Made by a program: the position numbers and the translations under genes
Assembly (NCBI RefSeq): GCF_027492755.1
Contig: NZ_JAPUED010000130.1
Span: 1 to 59,643 of the forward strand
Reading direction: 5' to 3'
Source of the DNA: Micropruina sp.
Lineage (GTDB): Bacteria; Actinomycetota; Actinomycetes; Propionibacteriales; Propionibacteriaceae
DNA: 59,643 bases
Part shown: positions 35,123 through 44,407 of the stretch, piece after piece
How the letters are laid out: each line of letters begins with the position of its first letter
Position numbering within the stretch: the first letter of the stretch is position 1
The notes under the pieces: model-generated
Told to the model about the DNA's origin: nothing
What the model saw: the letters and a program-made list of their open reading frames with translations, nothing else
The model's database searches: none

Positions 35123-36358
35123 GTGACACTCGAGTTACTTCTGCTGATCCTGGTTATCGGCACCGCCATTGCGTTCGACTTCACCAATGGCTTCCACGAC
35201 ACCGGCAACGCCATGGCGACCTCGATCGCCACCGGCGCACTCAAGCCGAAAACCGCCGTCGGACTGTCGGCGGTCCTGAACCTGGTCGGCGCGTTCCTCT
35301 CCGTCGAGGTCGCACTCACGGTCACCAACGCGGTGGTGAGGCTGCAGAGCTCGAGCGGCGCGCCGAATCCCGAGCTTCTCGCCAACAACGGCCATGAACT
35401 GCTGATGATCGTCTTCTGCGGACTCATCGGCGGCATCCTGTGGAACCTGCTCACCTGGCTGCTGGGCCTGCCGTCCAGCTCGTCGCACGCCCTGTTCGGC
35501 GGTTTGATCGGCTCCACCGCTGCTGCCCTGGGCTTCAGCGGCGTCAACTGGATGGGCGACGGCACCAAGCTGGACGGCGTGGTCGGCAAGGTCATCCTGC
35601 CGGCCTTCGCGTCCCCGGTCGTCGCAGCACTGGTCGCCACCATCGGCACCTGGCTGGTCTACAAGATCACCACCGGTGTGGCCGAGCGCTACGCCGAGGG
35701 CGGTTTCCGCTGGGGCCAGATCGGCACCGCCTCGCTGGTCTCGCTCGCGCACGGCACGAACGACGCCCAGAAGACGATGGGTGTGATCACGCTGGCGCTG
35801 ATCGCCTACGGCGTCCAGACCGACACCACCACGGTGCCGCTGTGGGTCAAGTTCGCCTGCGCCTTCGCCATCGCGGCCGGCACCTACACCGGCGGCTGGC
35901 GGATCATCCGCACCCTGGGCAAGGGCTTGGTCGAGATCTCGGCTCCGCAGGGCATGGCCGCCGAGGCCTCCTCGGCCGCGGTCATCCTGACCTCGAGCCA
36001 CCTGGGCTTCGCGCTCTCCACCACCCACGTCGCCACCGGCTCGATCCTCGGCTCGGGGCTGGGCAAGCGTGGCGCGGACGTCCGCTGGGGCGTCGCGATG
36101 CGCATGGTGCTGGCCTGGTTCATCACCCTGCCGGCGGCGGGTCTGGTCGGCGCGGTCTGCTTCTGGCTCGGCAACGGCATCGGCGGCTACGCGGGCGTCC
36201 TGATCGTCTTCGGTGCGCTGGTCGCGCTGACCTTCTGGATGATCGCGCACTCGCGCAAGACCGCGGTGCATGCCGGCAACGTCAACGATGAGTGGCAGCC
36301 CGATGCCACGCCGGGCGCGTCCGTCGCGTCGGACGAGACCATCGGCGCCAAGGCCTGA
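35123..36358 (+). CDS. pit: Inorganic phosphate transporter, PiT family
   Basis: A membrane protein of about 411 aa that takes up metal-phosphate driven by protons. Both PHO-4 signature copies are visible: FDFTNGFHDTGNAMATSIATG near the N terminus and LAHGTNDAQKTMGVITLAL near residue 210, separated by paired TM bundles. The frame opens at 35060, but GTG 35123 (VTLELLLLILV) gives the usual N terminus, has GTGAGG 9 nt upstream and lies after the PHO box; GTG 35108 is also possible. Followed by a small TM gene and a DUF3349 gene, as in Rv0545c-Rv0543c. Confidence 0.93.
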   Translation: MTLELLLLILVIGTAIAFDFTNGFHDTGNAMATSIATGALKPKTAVGLSAVLNLVGAFLSVEVALTVTNAVVRLQSSSGAPNPELLANNGHELLMIVFCGLIGGILWNLLTWLLGLPSSSSHALFGGLIGSTAAALGFSGVNWMGDGTKLDGVVGKVILPAFASPVVAALVATIGTWLVYKITTGVAERYAEGGFRWGQIGTASLVSLAHGTNDAQKTMGVITLALIAYGVQTDTTTVPLWVKFACAFAIAAGTYTGGWRIIRTLGKGLVEISAPQGMAAEASSAAVILTSSHLGFALSTTHVATGSILGSGLGKRGADVRWGVAMRMVLAWFITLPAAGLVGAVCFWLGNGIGGYAGVLIVFGALVALTFWMIAHSRKTAVHAGNVNDEWQPDATPGASVASDETIGAKA

Positions 36359-36371
36359 AGGGGGCAACGAC

Positions 36372-36662
36372 ATGTTTCAACTGTTCGGTAGCGCAATCGG
36401 CCAGGTCGTGGCCGTCTCGATCGTCATCGGCGCCGGCCTGCCGGCACTGTTCGCCTTCGGCGTGCGCGCGCTCGCCCAGGGTGCCGGAGGTTCGGCCGAG
36501 GTCAGCGGCGAAGCGGGCAAGCCGATGATGAAGATCGTCGCCTGGATCACCTTCGCCGTGGTGCTGGCGGTGATCGCCATCGGACTGGCGATCATCATCT
36601 CGTCCGGGTTCGGCTACAAGGTCTCGTTCGAGCACATCTTCCCGACGTTCATCAAGAAGTAG
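36372..36662 (+). CDS. Small membrane protein of the pit operon
   Basis: A 96-aa protein with two TM helices: about residues 7-32 (GQVVAVSIVIGAGLPALFAFGV) and 52-76 (IVAWITFAVVLAVIAIGLAIII), joined by a polar Gly/Ala/Glu loop. It lies 13 nt after pit. The same position in M. tuberculosis holds Rv0544c, a conserved membrane protein. Function unknown; a role with the phosphate transporter is inferred from synteny. Confidence 0.85.
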   Translation: MFQLFGSAIGQVVAVSIVIGAGLPALFAFGVRALAQGAGGSAEVSGEAGKPMMKIVAWITFAVVLAVIAIGLAIIISSGFGYKVSFEHIFPTFIKK

Positions 36663-36676
36663 GAGCAGCACACCCC

Positions 36677-37342
36677 ATGGCTGACCGAACCGGATTGTTC
36701 GAGCGGATTCTGCAGTGGCTGCGCGCGGGCTACCCCGACGGGGTTCCGCAGCATGACTACGTGGCCCTGCTGGGCATCCTGCGGCGGTCGCTGACCGAGT
36801 CGGAGGTCCAGCAACTGGCCCGCCAGTTGCAGTCCTCGGCCGGGACCGGCGACACCGAGGAGCAGATCAGGGAACTGATCAGGGAAACAGCATTGGAGGA
36901 GCCGTCGGAGTCGGACGTGCGTCGAGTCGCCGGTAGACTCGCCCAAGCAGGCTGGCCGTTGGAGGCGTCGGTGGCGGCGCCAACCAGCCAGGAGGGTAGA
37001 GGCCAAACCGAGATGTCACGAATCGAGCGAATCGTGAACTGGCTCAAAGGGGGCTATCCGCAGGGAATACCCGAGGCGGACTACGTCCCGCTGCTCGCCG
37101 TGCTCCGTCGCAGGCTCAGCCAGGAAGAGATCGACGAACTCGCCGATCGGATCGTCCGCGACGGCCTGGTGCCGGCGGAACGCATCGACGTCGGCGCCGA
37201 GTTCCTGCGGGTGACCAACGAGCTGCCCAGTGAAACGGAACTGCAGCGGATCAGCGAGAAGCTGGCCGACCTGGGCATCGATGTGAGCTACGTGCCGCCG
37301 GAGTGGGTGCGTTCGAGCCCATCGGCGAATGGCGACGGGTAG
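36677..37342 (+). CDS. Protein with two DUF3349 domains
   Basis: A 221-aa cytoplasmic protein with an internal duplication. Unit 1 (about 5-90) has LFERILQWLRAGYPDGVPQHDYVALLGILRR; unit 2 (about 112-200) has RIERIVNWLKGGYPQGIPEADYVPLLAVLRRRLS. Each ends in an ETAL- or ELPSE-type helix pair. The single-domain homologue Rv0543c follows pitA and a TM gene in mycobacteria. The domain is small and helical, of unknown function. 15 nt after the TM gene, so in the same operon; a strong hairpin follows. Confidence 0.88.
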   Translation: MADRTGLFERILQWLRAGYPDGVPQHDYVALLGILRRSLTESEVQQLARQLQSSAGTGDTEEQIRELIRETALEEPSESDVRRVAGRLAQAGWPLEASVAAPTSQEGRGQTEMSRIERIVNWLKGGYPQGIPEADYVPLLAVLRRRLSQEEIDELADRIVRDGLVPAERIDVGAEFLRVTNELPSETELQRISEKLADLGIDVSYVPPEWVRSSPSANGDG

Positions 37343-37363
37343 CCAACAGCATCACTTGTGCAG

Positions 37364-37401
37364 CGCAGCGGGGACGGGTCAGTTGACCCGTCCCCGTTGC
37401 G
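37364..37401. terminator. Strong hairpin after the DUF3349 gene
   Basis: CGCAGCGGGGACGGGTCA pairs with TGACCCGTCCCCGTTGCG (17 of 18 positions) across a tiny loop. No U-run. It separates the pit operon from ctpE. The GGGGACGG core resembles class B elements, but the flanks differ. Confidence 0.6.
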
Positions 37402-37455
37402 CCGTCGGCGGTGAAGGTGCCGCTCCGCGGGTATGGCAGGCTGTCTGAGGTGACC

Positions 37456-39858
37456 ATGGAGACGCGGGCGGCCAACCCTGGACTCAGCCCGGACGAGGTC
37501 GCCGACCGGGTCGCCCGGGGGCAGCGCAACGACCTTCCCCCTCGTTCCGGGCGGAGCGCCGCCGACATCGTCAGGGCCAACGTGTTCACCCGGATCAACG
37601 GCATCCTGGCCGCACTGCTGATCTGCGTGCTGGCCACCGGCTCCTGGATCAACGCCGCGTTCGGTCTGCTGATCATCGCCAACTCCGCGATCGGCATCAT
37701 CCAGGAGCTGCGCGCCAAGAAGACCCTCGACAGCCTCGCCGTGGTGGGAGAGGCCCGTCCGCGCATCCGCCGGGAGGGCAGTGCCCGCGAGTACGGCCGC
37801 GAGGAGATCGTCCTCGACGACCTGATCGAGGTAGGGCCCGGCGACCAGATCGTGGTCGACGGTGTGGTGGCCGAGTCGGACTACCTGGAGGTCGACGAGT
37901 CGCTGCTGACCGGGGAATCCGACCCGGAGCCGAAGCCGCCGGGCAGTGAGGTCCTGTCCGGCAGCTTCGTGGTCTCGGGCAGCGGCACGTACCGTGCGAC
38001 CAAGGTCGGCAGCGCCTCGTACGCCGCACAGCTGACCGCCGAAGCCGCCCGATTCACCCTGGTGAAGTCGGAGCTCACCCAGGGCATCAACCAGATCCTC
38101 AAGGTGATCACCTGGGTGCTGGTGCCGGTGGGCCTGGCGACCGTGTGGGTGCAGCTGTTCCAGGCCGGGCACGACTGGCGGCGCGCCATGCTGGCGATGG
38201 CCGGGGCGCTGGTGCCGATGGTCCCCGAAGGGCTGGTGCTGCTGACCGCCGTCGCTTTCGCGCTGGGCGTCGTCCGGCTCGGGCAGCGCAAGTGCCTGGT
38301 GCAGGAACTGCCGGCCATCGAGGGCCTGGCCCGGGTGGACGTGGTGTGCGCCGACAAGACCGGCACGCTGACCGAGAACGGCATGAGCTACGGCGAGCTG
38401 CGGCTCATCGACGGTGCCGCGGCGTCCGAGGTCGAGGAGGGGCTGCGGCAGTTGGCGGCGTCCGATCCGCGTCCGAACGCGTCGATGCAGGCCGTCGCCG
38501 CCGTGTTCCCACCGGCGCAGGACAGCTGGCCGGTGCTCGCCAAGGCGCCGTTCACATCGGCGAAGAAGTGGTCCGGTGCCACCTTCGTCGGTCCGGACGG
38601 CGCGGCCGTCAGCTGGGTGATCGGCGCCCCGGACGTGTTGGCCGCGCCCGACTCGGCGGCGGCGTCGGAGGCCGAGCAACTCGCCGCCGGCGGGCTGCGG
38701 GTGCTGCTGGTGGGCACGGCCGAGCATCCCGTCGATGATCCGGCGGCGCCTGGAGCGGTGACCGGGCAGGCGCTGGTGGTGCTCAATCAGCGGGTTCGCC
38801 CGGACGCCGCCGAGACGCTCGCCTACTTCGCCGACCAGGGCGTGGCGCTGAAGGTGATCTCCGGCGACAATGCCGCCTCGGTGGGCGCGGTGACCAGTTC
38901 GCTCGGGGTGGTGTCCGAGTATGCAATCGACGCCCGTACCCTGCCCGCCGACCCCGGCGCGTTCGCCGAGGCCGTCGAGCACAACGACGTCTTCGGACGC
39001 GTCACGCCGCACCAGAAGCGTGCCATGGTGGGCGCGTTGCAGGAGCGCGGGCACACGGTGGCGATGACCGGTGACGGCGTCAACGACGTGCTGGCATTGA
39101 AGGACGCGGACCTCGGTGTTGCGATGGGCTCGGGATCGCCGGCCACCAGGGCGGTCGCCAAGATCGTCCTGCTCGATGACCGGTTCGCCACCCTGCCGCA
39201 CGTGGTGGCCGAGGGCCGCCGGGTGATCGGCAACATCGAGCGGGTGGCGAACCTGTTCCTCACCAAGACCATCTATTCGGCACTGCTGGCGTTGTTCGTG
39301 GTGCTGTGGCGGGTGCCGTTCCCGTACCTGCCGATCCACATCACGATCACCGGCTGGTTCACCATCGGCATCCCGGCCTTCCTGCTGTCCCTGGCGCCGA
39401 ACACGGAGCGAGCCCGTCCCGGCTTCGTCGAGCGGGTGCTGCGGCTCGGCATCCCGGCCGGGGTGATCGTCGCGGTGGCGACCTTCGTCACCTACCTGCT
39501 GGTGCTGCCGGCGCCCGGAGCGGGTGAGGTGGCGTCGCGGCAGGCCACGACCGCGACGCTGGCCTGCATGATCGTCGCCGCCACCTGGGTGCTGGCGGTG
39601 GTGGCGCGTCCCTACCAATGGTGGAAGGTGGCGCTGGTGCTGGTCTCCGGGCTGGCCTATCTGCTGATCTTCAGTTGGCCGTTCACCCAGTCGCTGTTCC
39701 TGCTCGATGTCGGCAACGCCGGCGCTCTTCGGACGGGTCTGGTCGCCGGGCTGATCGGCGCGGTGTTGATCGAGTTGACCTGGTGGCTGCGCGGCCGGTT
39801 CTTCGGTGAGCCGCTGCGGCTGTGGTACCGACGCGAACCGGACGCCCCGGCGTCCTGA
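37456..39858 (+). CDS. ctpE: CtpE-like P-type ATPase, probable calcium transporter
   Basis: An 800-aa cation pump. Motifs in order: actuator LLTGESDP (TGES), [24 protein letters not shown] (TM4 PEGL), phosphorylation site [14 protein letters not shown] (Asp), nucleotide-binding KKWSGA, hinge [26 protein letters not shown]. About ten TM helices. The N terminus ([43 protein letters not shown]) closely recalls mycobacterial CtpE, reported to import Ca2+. ATG 37456 has GAGG 5 nt upstream; ATG 37411 is an unlikely longer start. Ion specificity is inferred from the family. Confidence 0.9.
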   Translation: METRAANPGLSPDEVADRVARGQRNDLPPRSGRSAADIVRANVFTRINGILAALLICVLATGSWINAAFGLLIIANSAIGIIQELRAKKTLDSLAVVGEARPRIRREGSAREYGREEIVLDDLIEVGPGDQIVVDGVVAESDYLEVDESLLTGESDPEPKPPGSEVLSGSFVVSGSGTYRATKVGSASYAAQLTAEAARFTLVKSELTQGINQILKVITWVLVPVGLATVWVQLFQAGHDWRRAMLAMAGALVPMVPEGLVLLTAVAFALGVVRLGQRKCLVQELPAIEGLARVDVVCADKTGTLTENGMSYGELRLIDGAAASEVEEGLRQLAASDPRPNASMQAVAAVFPPAQDSWPVLAKAPFTSAKKWSGATFVGPDGAAVSWVIGAPDVLAAPDSAAASEAEQLAAGGLRVLLVGTAEHPVDDPAAPGAVTGQALVVLNQRVRPDAAETLAYFADQGVALKVISGDNAASVGAVTSSLGVVSEYAIDARTLPADPGAFAEAVEHNDVFGRVTPHQKRAMVGALQERGHTVAMTGDGVNDVLALKDADLGVAMGSGSPATRAVAKIVLLDDRFATLPHVVAEGRRVIGNIERVANLFLTKTIYSALLALFVVLWRVPFPYLPIHITITGWFTIGIPAFLLSLAPNTERARPGFVERVLRLGIPAGVIVAVATFVTYLLVLPAPGAGEVASRQATTATLACMIVAATWVLAVVARPYQWWKVALVLVSGLAYLLIFSWPFTQSLFLLDVGNAGALRTGLVAGLIGAVLIELTWWLRGRFFGEPLRLWYRREPDAPAS

Positions 39859-39880
39859 GTGCCTGCGCCGCTCCCGTAGG

Positions 39881-39941
39881 GCCCTCCCTAACTAGTTCTG
39901 CCCTCCCGTCGACGGCAGGGCTGAAGTAGTTAGGCAGGGGG
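39881..39941. repeat. Class C hairpin element, imperfect copy
   Basis: CCCTCCCTAACTAGTTCTGCC with GGCAGGGCTGAAGTAGTTAG and a G-rich end: an inverted repeat with several mismatches around GTCGAC, related to the perfect copy at 43254-43311. Follows ctpE and may terminate it. Confidence 0.75.
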
Positions 39942-39987
39942 TTTCTGGTCGAGAAGGGCGAGTGCGGGTGGCTGATAGGTTCGGTTG

Positions 39988-40000
39988 CTCAGAGGTCTGA
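39988..40000. promoter_or_regulatory. Candidate autoregulatory operator of the GntR gene
   Basis: CTCAGAGGTCTGA, identical over 13 nt to part of the palindrome before the DUF1537 gene. It lies 12 bp before ATG 40013, just upstream of the GGAGAGG ribosome-binding site and downstream of TAGGTT. Confidence 0.5.
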
Positions 40001-40012
40001 GGAGAGGACGCG

Positions 40013-40723
40013 ATGCGCAGCCGGGTCGACGAGGTGATCGAGTTCATCCTTGCCGCGATCGAGTCCGGGCGGTTCACGATCGACGGGCGGCTGCCCGCCG
40101 AGGACGAGTTGGCGCAGCAGGCCGGCGCCAGTCGGTTGACGGTGCGGGAGGCGGTCAAGATCCTGGCCGCGCAGCGGGTTTTGAACCCGGTGCACGGCCG
40201 CGGCACGTTCGTGAACCCGATCGGTGCGTGGCTGTCGATCGAGGCGCTGGTGCGGGTGAACCAGGGGAGTCCGGTGGACGTCCTGCTGCAGCTCGTCGAG
40301 GTGCGCGGCTACATCGAGATCGGCGCCGCCGAGCATTTCGCACTGGTGGCCACCGACGAACAACTGGCCCGGCTCCGCGCGCATCTCGACGCGATGGTCG
40401 CCGCCCACGACGCCACCGATGTGCCGGCGATGGTCGCCGCCGACCTCGCCTTCCACCAGCTCATCCTGGACGGCTGTGACAATCCGTTCATCGCCGCCAC
40501 CATGCAGCCGCTGAGCCGGGCGTTGGTGGCCGCCCGTCGCGAGACTTCGGCGATCCCGCAGATGCGCGACCACGCGATCGAGGAGCATCGCATGGTGCTC
40601 GAGGCGTTGGAGCGACGTGACCCGCGGGCGGCACGCAAGGCGATGCGTTCCCATATGCGGCAGACCGCCGACGACACCCGGACCTACTTCGGCCAGGCCG
40701 CCGACAAGGCGTCCATCGCCTGA
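40013..40723 (+). CDS. GntR-family regulator, FadR/FCD subfamily
   Basis: A 236-aa repressor. The winged HTH at residues 1-70 reads IEFILAAIESGRFTIDGRLPAEDELAQQAGASRLTVREAVKILAAQRVL, HGRGTFV. The all-helical FCD domain has metal-type residues in DLAFHQLILDG and EEHRMVLEALERRD. It likely senses an acid sugar or its metabolite and controls the next two genes: a 23-bp palindrome containing the same GAGGTCTGA element lies before the kinase gene, with a partial copy before itself. GGAGAGG precedes the ATG. Confidence 0.92.
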   Translation: MRSRVDEVIEFILAAIESGRFTIDGRLPAEDELAQQAGASRLTVREAVKILAAQRVLNPVHGRGTFVNPIGAWLSIEALVRVNQGSPVDVLLQLVEVRGYIEIGAAEHFALVATDEQLARLRAHLDAMVAAHDATDVPAMVAADLAFHQLILDGCDNPFIAATMQPLSRALVAARRETSAIPQMRDHAIEEHRMVLEALERRDPRAARKAMRSHMRQTADDTRTYFGQAADKASIA

Positions 40724-40724
40724 A

Positions 40725-40805
40725 CGGGCACGAACAATCGGGCACGAACAATCGGGGACGGTTCTTCGGCGTGCGATTTCCGAACGTGAGAGAACCGTCC
40801 CCGAT
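40725..40805. repeat. Class B dispersed repeat preceded by a tandem duplication
   Basis: CGGGCACGAACAAT is repeated twice in tandem, then ATCGGGGACGGTTCT (40750) and the inverted arm AGAGAACCGTCCCCGA form a hairpin around a GTGCGATTTC-type spacer. Lies between the regulator and its target gene. Confidence 0.82.
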
Positions 40806-40829
40806 GCTCCGTCCCAACGGTCCAAACCC

Positions 40830-40859
40830 TTGTCCTCAGCGCGGAGGCGTTGTTACAGT
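40830..40859 (+). promoter_or_regulatory. Promoter of the acid-sugar kinase operon
   Basis: -35 TTGTCC (40830-40835), an 18-nt spacer and -10 TACAGT (40854-40859). Transcription would start about 40866, inside the operator. Confidence 0.5.
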
Positions 40860-40863
40860 CAGC

Positions 40864-40886
40864 TATCAGACCTCAGAGGTCTGATA
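40864..40886. promoter_or_regulatory. GntR operator before the acid-sugar operon
   Basis: A perfect inverted repeat of 11 bp arms, TATCAGACCTC and GAGGTCTGATA, around one central base. It begins 5 nt after the -10 box and ends 5 nt before the ribosome-binding region, so bound repressor would block initiation. Confidence 0.75.
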
Positions 40887-40905
40887 CTCACCAACGGAGG
40901 TGTGG

Positions 40906-42324
40906 ATGATTTCCAGGGACGAACTGCTCGCCGGCCTTCCGCCGGCACGTCCGATCAGCCCTGAGGATGTCCGGACGGCACGGACGCAGGGAGCGCGTCC
41001 GCTCATCGTTCTGGACGACGACCCGACCGGTACGCAGTCGGTTGCCGACCTTCCGGTGCTGAACGCGTGGGCGCCGGACGACCTGGAATGGGCCCTCGGC
41101 ACCGGTGCGGCCGCCGTCTATGTGATGACCAACTCACGCTCCCTGGACCCCGGAGCGGCCGCCCGCTGCAACGTCGAGGTCGTCTCGGCAGCACTCGAGG
41201 CGGCTGAGCGGCTCGGCATCGAGGTCGACATCGTCTCCCGCGGCGACTCCACGCTGCGCGGCCACTTTCCGCTCGAACCCGACACCATCCGGATGACGCT
41301 CGCCGAGCACGGCATCGGCGTCGACGGCGTCGTCGTGGTGCCCGCCTTCGGCGATGCAGGGCGGATCACGGTGAACTCGGTGCATTACGCCGGCAGTGAT
41401 GCCGCCGGCTACCTGCCGGTGGGGGAGACCGAGTTCGCCCGCGACGCCACCTTCGGCTACCGCAGTTCCGACCTGCGCGACTGGGTGGCCGAGAAGACCC
41501 GCGGACGTGTTCCGGCCGATCAGGTGGCCACGATCACGCTGAGTGAGCTCCGGTTGGCGTCCGAGTCCGTGGCGGCCACTCTCGACGGTCTGAGCGATGG
41601 GCGTCCAGTGGTGGTCGACATCGTGGAGGAGGCCGATCTGCGGGCATTGGCGCTGGCACTGCTGGAGGCACAGGCCCGTGGCAAGCGGTTCGTGTTCCGG
41701 GTCGGGCCGCCGTTCGTCCGCGCCATGATCGGCCAAGCCGTCCGTGAACCGCTCACCGCCGAGGATGTCGCGTCGATCCGCCCCGCCGAGTCGGCCAACG
41801 GCGGCTTGATCGTGGTCGGCTCGCATGTCGGACTGACCACCCGCCAGCTGGACGCCCTACGCGAACGCCGGGCCCCCGCCGAGTTCGAGATCGATGTGGC
41901 CACCGTGCTCACCGACGCTCGCGACGCCCACCTGTCGGACGTGATCGATGCCGTCAGCGATGCGCTGACCAGGGGAAACGCGGTGGTCAGGACCAGCCGG
42001 ATGCTGGTCGAGGGCGCCGACGGCGACGATTCGCTGCGGATCGCCCGGGCCGTTTCGGACGCCGTGGTGCAGGTGGTGCGCACGGTCCTCGACCGGACGC
42101 CGCCACGCTTCGTCATCGCCAAGGGCGGGATCACCTCCTCCGATGTCGCGGCGCGCGGCCTGGAGATCGGCCGGGCGATCGTCCGCGGCCCGATGCTGCC
42201 CGGCATCGTTTCGTTGTGGGAACCGATCACCGGACCGGCCCGCGGCGTCCCCTACATCGTCTTCGCCGGCAACGTCGGCGGCGACCAGTCCCTCGCCGAC
42301 GTGGCCGACAAACTCTCCGACTGA
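40906..42324 (+). CDS. Four-carbon acid sugar kinase (DUF1537)
   Basis: A 472-aa kinase of the OtnK/DtnK family, which phosphorylates 3-oxo-tetronate or erythronate-type acids. N-terminal domain: LIVLDDDPTGTQSVADLPVL, TNSRSLDP, VSRGDSTLRGHFPLEPD (substrate-binding), VPAFGDAGRITVNSVHY. C-terminal nucleotide-binding domain: GGLIVVGSHVGLTTRQLDAL, FVIAKGGITSSDVAARGLEI, MLPGIVSLWEPITGPARGVPYIVFAGNVGGDQSL. I prefer ATG 40906 (GGAGG 5 nt upstream) to GTG 40900. It lies 12 nt before a dehydrogenase, the usual partner. Confidence 0.9.
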   Translation: MISRDELLAGLPPARPISPEDVRTARTQGARPLIVLDDDPTGTQSVADLPVLNAWAPDDLEWALGTGAAAVYVMTNSRSLDPGAAARCNVEVVSAALEAAERLGIEVDIVSRGDSTLRGHFPLEPDTIRMTLAEHGIGVDGVVVVPAFGDAGRITVNSVHYAGSDAAGYLPVGETEFARDATFGYRSSDLRDWVAEKTRGRVPADQVATITLSELRLASESVAATLDGLSDGRPVVVDIVEEADLRALALALLEAQARGKRFVFRVGPPFVRAMIGQAVREPLTAEDVASIRPAESANGGLIVVGSHVGLTTRQLDALRERRAPAEFEIDVATVLTDARDAHLSDVIDAVSDALTRGNAVVRTSRMLVEGADGDDSLRIARAVSDAVVQVVRTVLDRTPPRFVIAKGGITSSDVAARGLEIGRAIVRGPMLPGIVSLWEPITGPARGVPYIVFAGNVGGDQSLADVADKLSD

Positions 42325-42336
42325 ACAGGAATCAAC

Positions 42337-43239
42337 ATGAACAACCCCGTGATCGCCGTCCTCGGCCTCGGTGCGATGGGCCTGCCGATGGCCACCCGTC
42401 TCGCCGAGAAGTTCACCGTGCGCGGCTTCGACATCAACCCTGAGCGGCTGAGCCTCGGTGCCTCGGCCGGCGTCGCCGCTACCGCGTCCGCTCAGCAGGC
42501 GGCGACCGGTGCCGACATCGTCCTGCTCGCGGTGCGCAACAAGGCACAACTCGAGGACGCCCTGTACGGGCCGAACGGTGTCGCCGCCGTGCTGGCACCC
42601 GGATCGACGATCCTGCTCACCTCGACGGTCGGCATCGACGCCGTCCGCGAGGTCGCCGGCCGGCTGGCCGCCGACGGACTGCACCTGGTCGACGCGCCGA
42701 TCTCCGGCGGCCCCGTCCGGGCCGGCACCGGCGACCTGCTGATCACCGTCGGCGCCACCGACGAGGCCTACGCGCTGACGCTCGGCGCGCTCGAGCAGCT
42801 GTCCTCGACCCTGGTCCGGATCGGTGCCAAGCCCGGCGATGGCCAGGCGATGAAGACCGTCAACCAGCTGCTCTGCGGGGTGCATATCGCCGCCGGCGCC
42901 GAGGCGCTGGCGCTGGCCGACGCCCTCGGGCTCGACACCAAGGTCGCCCTGGAGACCCTCGGGGCAGGTGCCGCCGCGTCCTTCATGCTGGGGGATCGCG
43001 GCCCGCGGATGCTGCAGGCCTACGACGAGGGTGGTGCCGAGGTGCGCAGCCGGATCGACATCTTCACCAAGGACATGGGCATCGTCAACGGCGCCGCCCG
43101 TTCGGCCGGCCTGGCCACCCCGATCGCCGCCGCCGCCGAAGGACTGTTCCTGATCGCCCAAGCCGCCGGCCAGGCCGCGATGGACGACTCGTCGGTGATC
43201 CGGGTGATCGCCCCTGAACGCAAGGGTGGCCGCGGCTGA
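42337..43239 (+). CDS. LtnD-type NAD-dependent 3-hydroxyacid dehydrogenase
   Basis: A 300-aa beta-hydroxyacid dehydrogenase. Rossmann motif VIAVLGLGAMGLPMATRL, substrate signature LVDAPISGGPVRAGTGDL, catalytic Lys in KTVNQLLCGVHIAAGAEALAL, and FTKDMGIVNGAARSAGL. Next to a DUF1537 kinase such enzymes (LtnD) oxidise L-threonate or D-erythronate to the 3-oxo acid (Zhang et al. family work). The decarboxylase (OtnC) and isomerase (OtnI) that complete the route are not in the window. Plain 3-hydroxyisobutyrate dehydrogenase activity is the alternative. Confidence 0.88.
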   Translation: MNNPVIAVLGLGAMGLPMATRLAEKFTVRGFDINPERLSLGASAGVAATASAQQAATGADIVLLAVRNKAQLEDALYGPNGVAAVLAPGSTILLTSTVGIDAVREVAGRLAADGLHLVDAPISGGPVRAGTGDLLITVGATDEAYALTLGALEQLSSTLVRIGAKPGDGQAMKTVNQLLCGVHIAAGAEALALADALGLDTKVALETLGAGAAASFMLGDRGPRMLQAYDEGGAEVRSRIDIFTKDMGIVNGAARSAGLATPIAAAAEGLFLIAQAAGQAAMDDSSVIRVIAPERKGGRG

Positions 43240-43253
43240 CCCCGCCCATGAAA

Positions 43254-43311
43254 CCCTCCCTAACTACTTCAGCCCTCCCACATGCGGGAGGGCTGAAGTA
43301 GTTAGGGAGGG
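43254..43311. repeat. Class C hairpin element, perfect copy
   Basis: Two perfectly complementary 26-nt arms (43254-43279 and 43286-43311, beginning CCCTCCCTAACTACTTCAG) around a 6-nt loop. Lies between convergent ltnD-type and leuB genes and can terminate both. Related to the imperfect copy at 39881-39941. Confidence 0.88.
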
Positions 43312-43328
43312 CTATACCGGGTAGGCGT

Positions 43329-44378
43329 TCAGCTCACGCGGGCGGCGATGGCGTCGCCGACCTCGGAGGTGGAGCGCTTGGCAGCACCGCGCGAGGCGAT
43401 GTCGGCGTCCACGGCGGCGTCGATCCGGGCGGCGTCGTCGCGGCGTCCGAGGTGATCGAGCAGCAGCGCCATCGACGAGATGGTCGCGGTCGGGTCGGCG
43501 ATGCCCTGGCCGGCGATGTCCGGGGCCGAGCCGTGCACCGGCTCGAACATGGACGGGAACGCGCCTGAGGGGTTGATGTTGGCCGAAGCGGCCAGGCCGA
43601 TGCCGCCGGTGACCGCGGCGGCCAGGTCGGTGACGATGTCGCCGAACAGGTTGTCGGTGACGATCACGTCGAAGCGCTGCGGATCCTGCACCAGCATGAT
43701 CATCGTGGCGTCGACGTGCAGGTAGTCGGTGGTGACCTCCGGGTACTCGGCGGCGACCGCGGTGAAGATCCGGTTCCACAGGCCGCCGGCGTTCACCAGC
43801 ACGTTGTGCTTGTGCACCAGGGTGACCTTCTTGCGGCGCCGCATGGCCCGCTCGAAGGCGTCCCGGACGACCCGCTCGACACCGCGGGCGGTGTTCACCG
43901 AAACCTCGTTGGCCACCTCGAACTCGGTTCCGGTCTGCATCGAACCGCCGACCCCGCAGTACAGGCCCTCGGTGCCCTCACGGACCACGACGAAGTCGAT
44001 CGGGCCGCGGGCGACCACGGCGTCCGACAGGGGAGTGGTGATGCCCGGGTAGAGCTTGGACGGCCGCAGGTTGACGTAGTGGTCGAAGGCGAAGCGGAGC
44101 TTCAGCAGCAGGCCGCGCTCCAGCAGTCCGGACGGGATCGCCTTCGAACCGGGGGCGGCACCCACCGCGCCGAGGATCAGGGCGTCGGCCTGGGCCAGCT
44201 CGGCCAGCACCGACTCGGGCAGCACCTCGCCGGTGCGCTGCCAGCGCTCGGCGCCCAGGTCGTAGTGGGTGAAGTCGAAGGCATCGTCCCCGACGACGGC
44301 CTTGAGGACCTTCAGGCCTTCGGTGACGACCTCGGGACCGATCCCGTCACCGGGGATCACAGCGATGTTCTGCGGCAT
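43329..44378 (-). CDS. leuB: 3-isopropylmalate dehydrogenase
   Basis: A 349-aa NAD-dependent oxidative decarboxylase, third step of leucine synthesis; homologues also act on methylmalate in the citramalate route to isoleucine. Visible: [121 protein letters not shown]. It is transcribed alone, from a leaderless-type promoter with a 16-bp palindrome upstream. Confidence 0.95.
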   Translation of the reverse strand: MPQNIAVIPGDGIGPEVVTEGLKVLKAVVGDDAFDFTHYDLGAERWQRTGEVLPESVLAELAQADALILGAVGAAPGSKAIPSGLLERGLLLKLRFAFDHYVNLRPSKLYPGITTPLSDAVVARGPIDFVVVREGTEGLYCGVGGSMQTGTEFEVANEVSVNTARGVERVVRDAFERAMRRRKKVTLVHKHNVLVNAGGLWNRIFTAVAAEYPEVTTDYLHVDATMIMLVQDPQRFDVIVTDNLFGDIVTDLAAAVTGGIGLAASANINPSGAFPSMFEPVHGSAPDIAGQGIADPTATISSMALLLDHLGRRDDAARIDAAVDADIASRGAAKRSTSEVGDAIAARVS

Positions 44379-44384
44379 GGCGTC

Positions 44385-44390
44385 ACTGTA
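44385..44390 (-). promoter_or_regulatory. -10 box of a likely leaderless leuB transcript
   Basis: TACAGT on the minus strand, 6 nt before ATG 44378. Confidence 0.5.
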
Positions 44391-44407
44391 GAAGTCCGCC
44401 CACTGGT

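Noticed and set aside
37288-39618. 776-codon open frame on the minus strand across ctpE
   Set aside because: His/Gly/Arg-rich translation with no domain, opposite a fully motif-bearing P-type ATPase; a shadow caused by high-GC codon use. The same applies to 26334-28094, 31158-33125, 48737-50596 and 45772-46881 on the minus strand.
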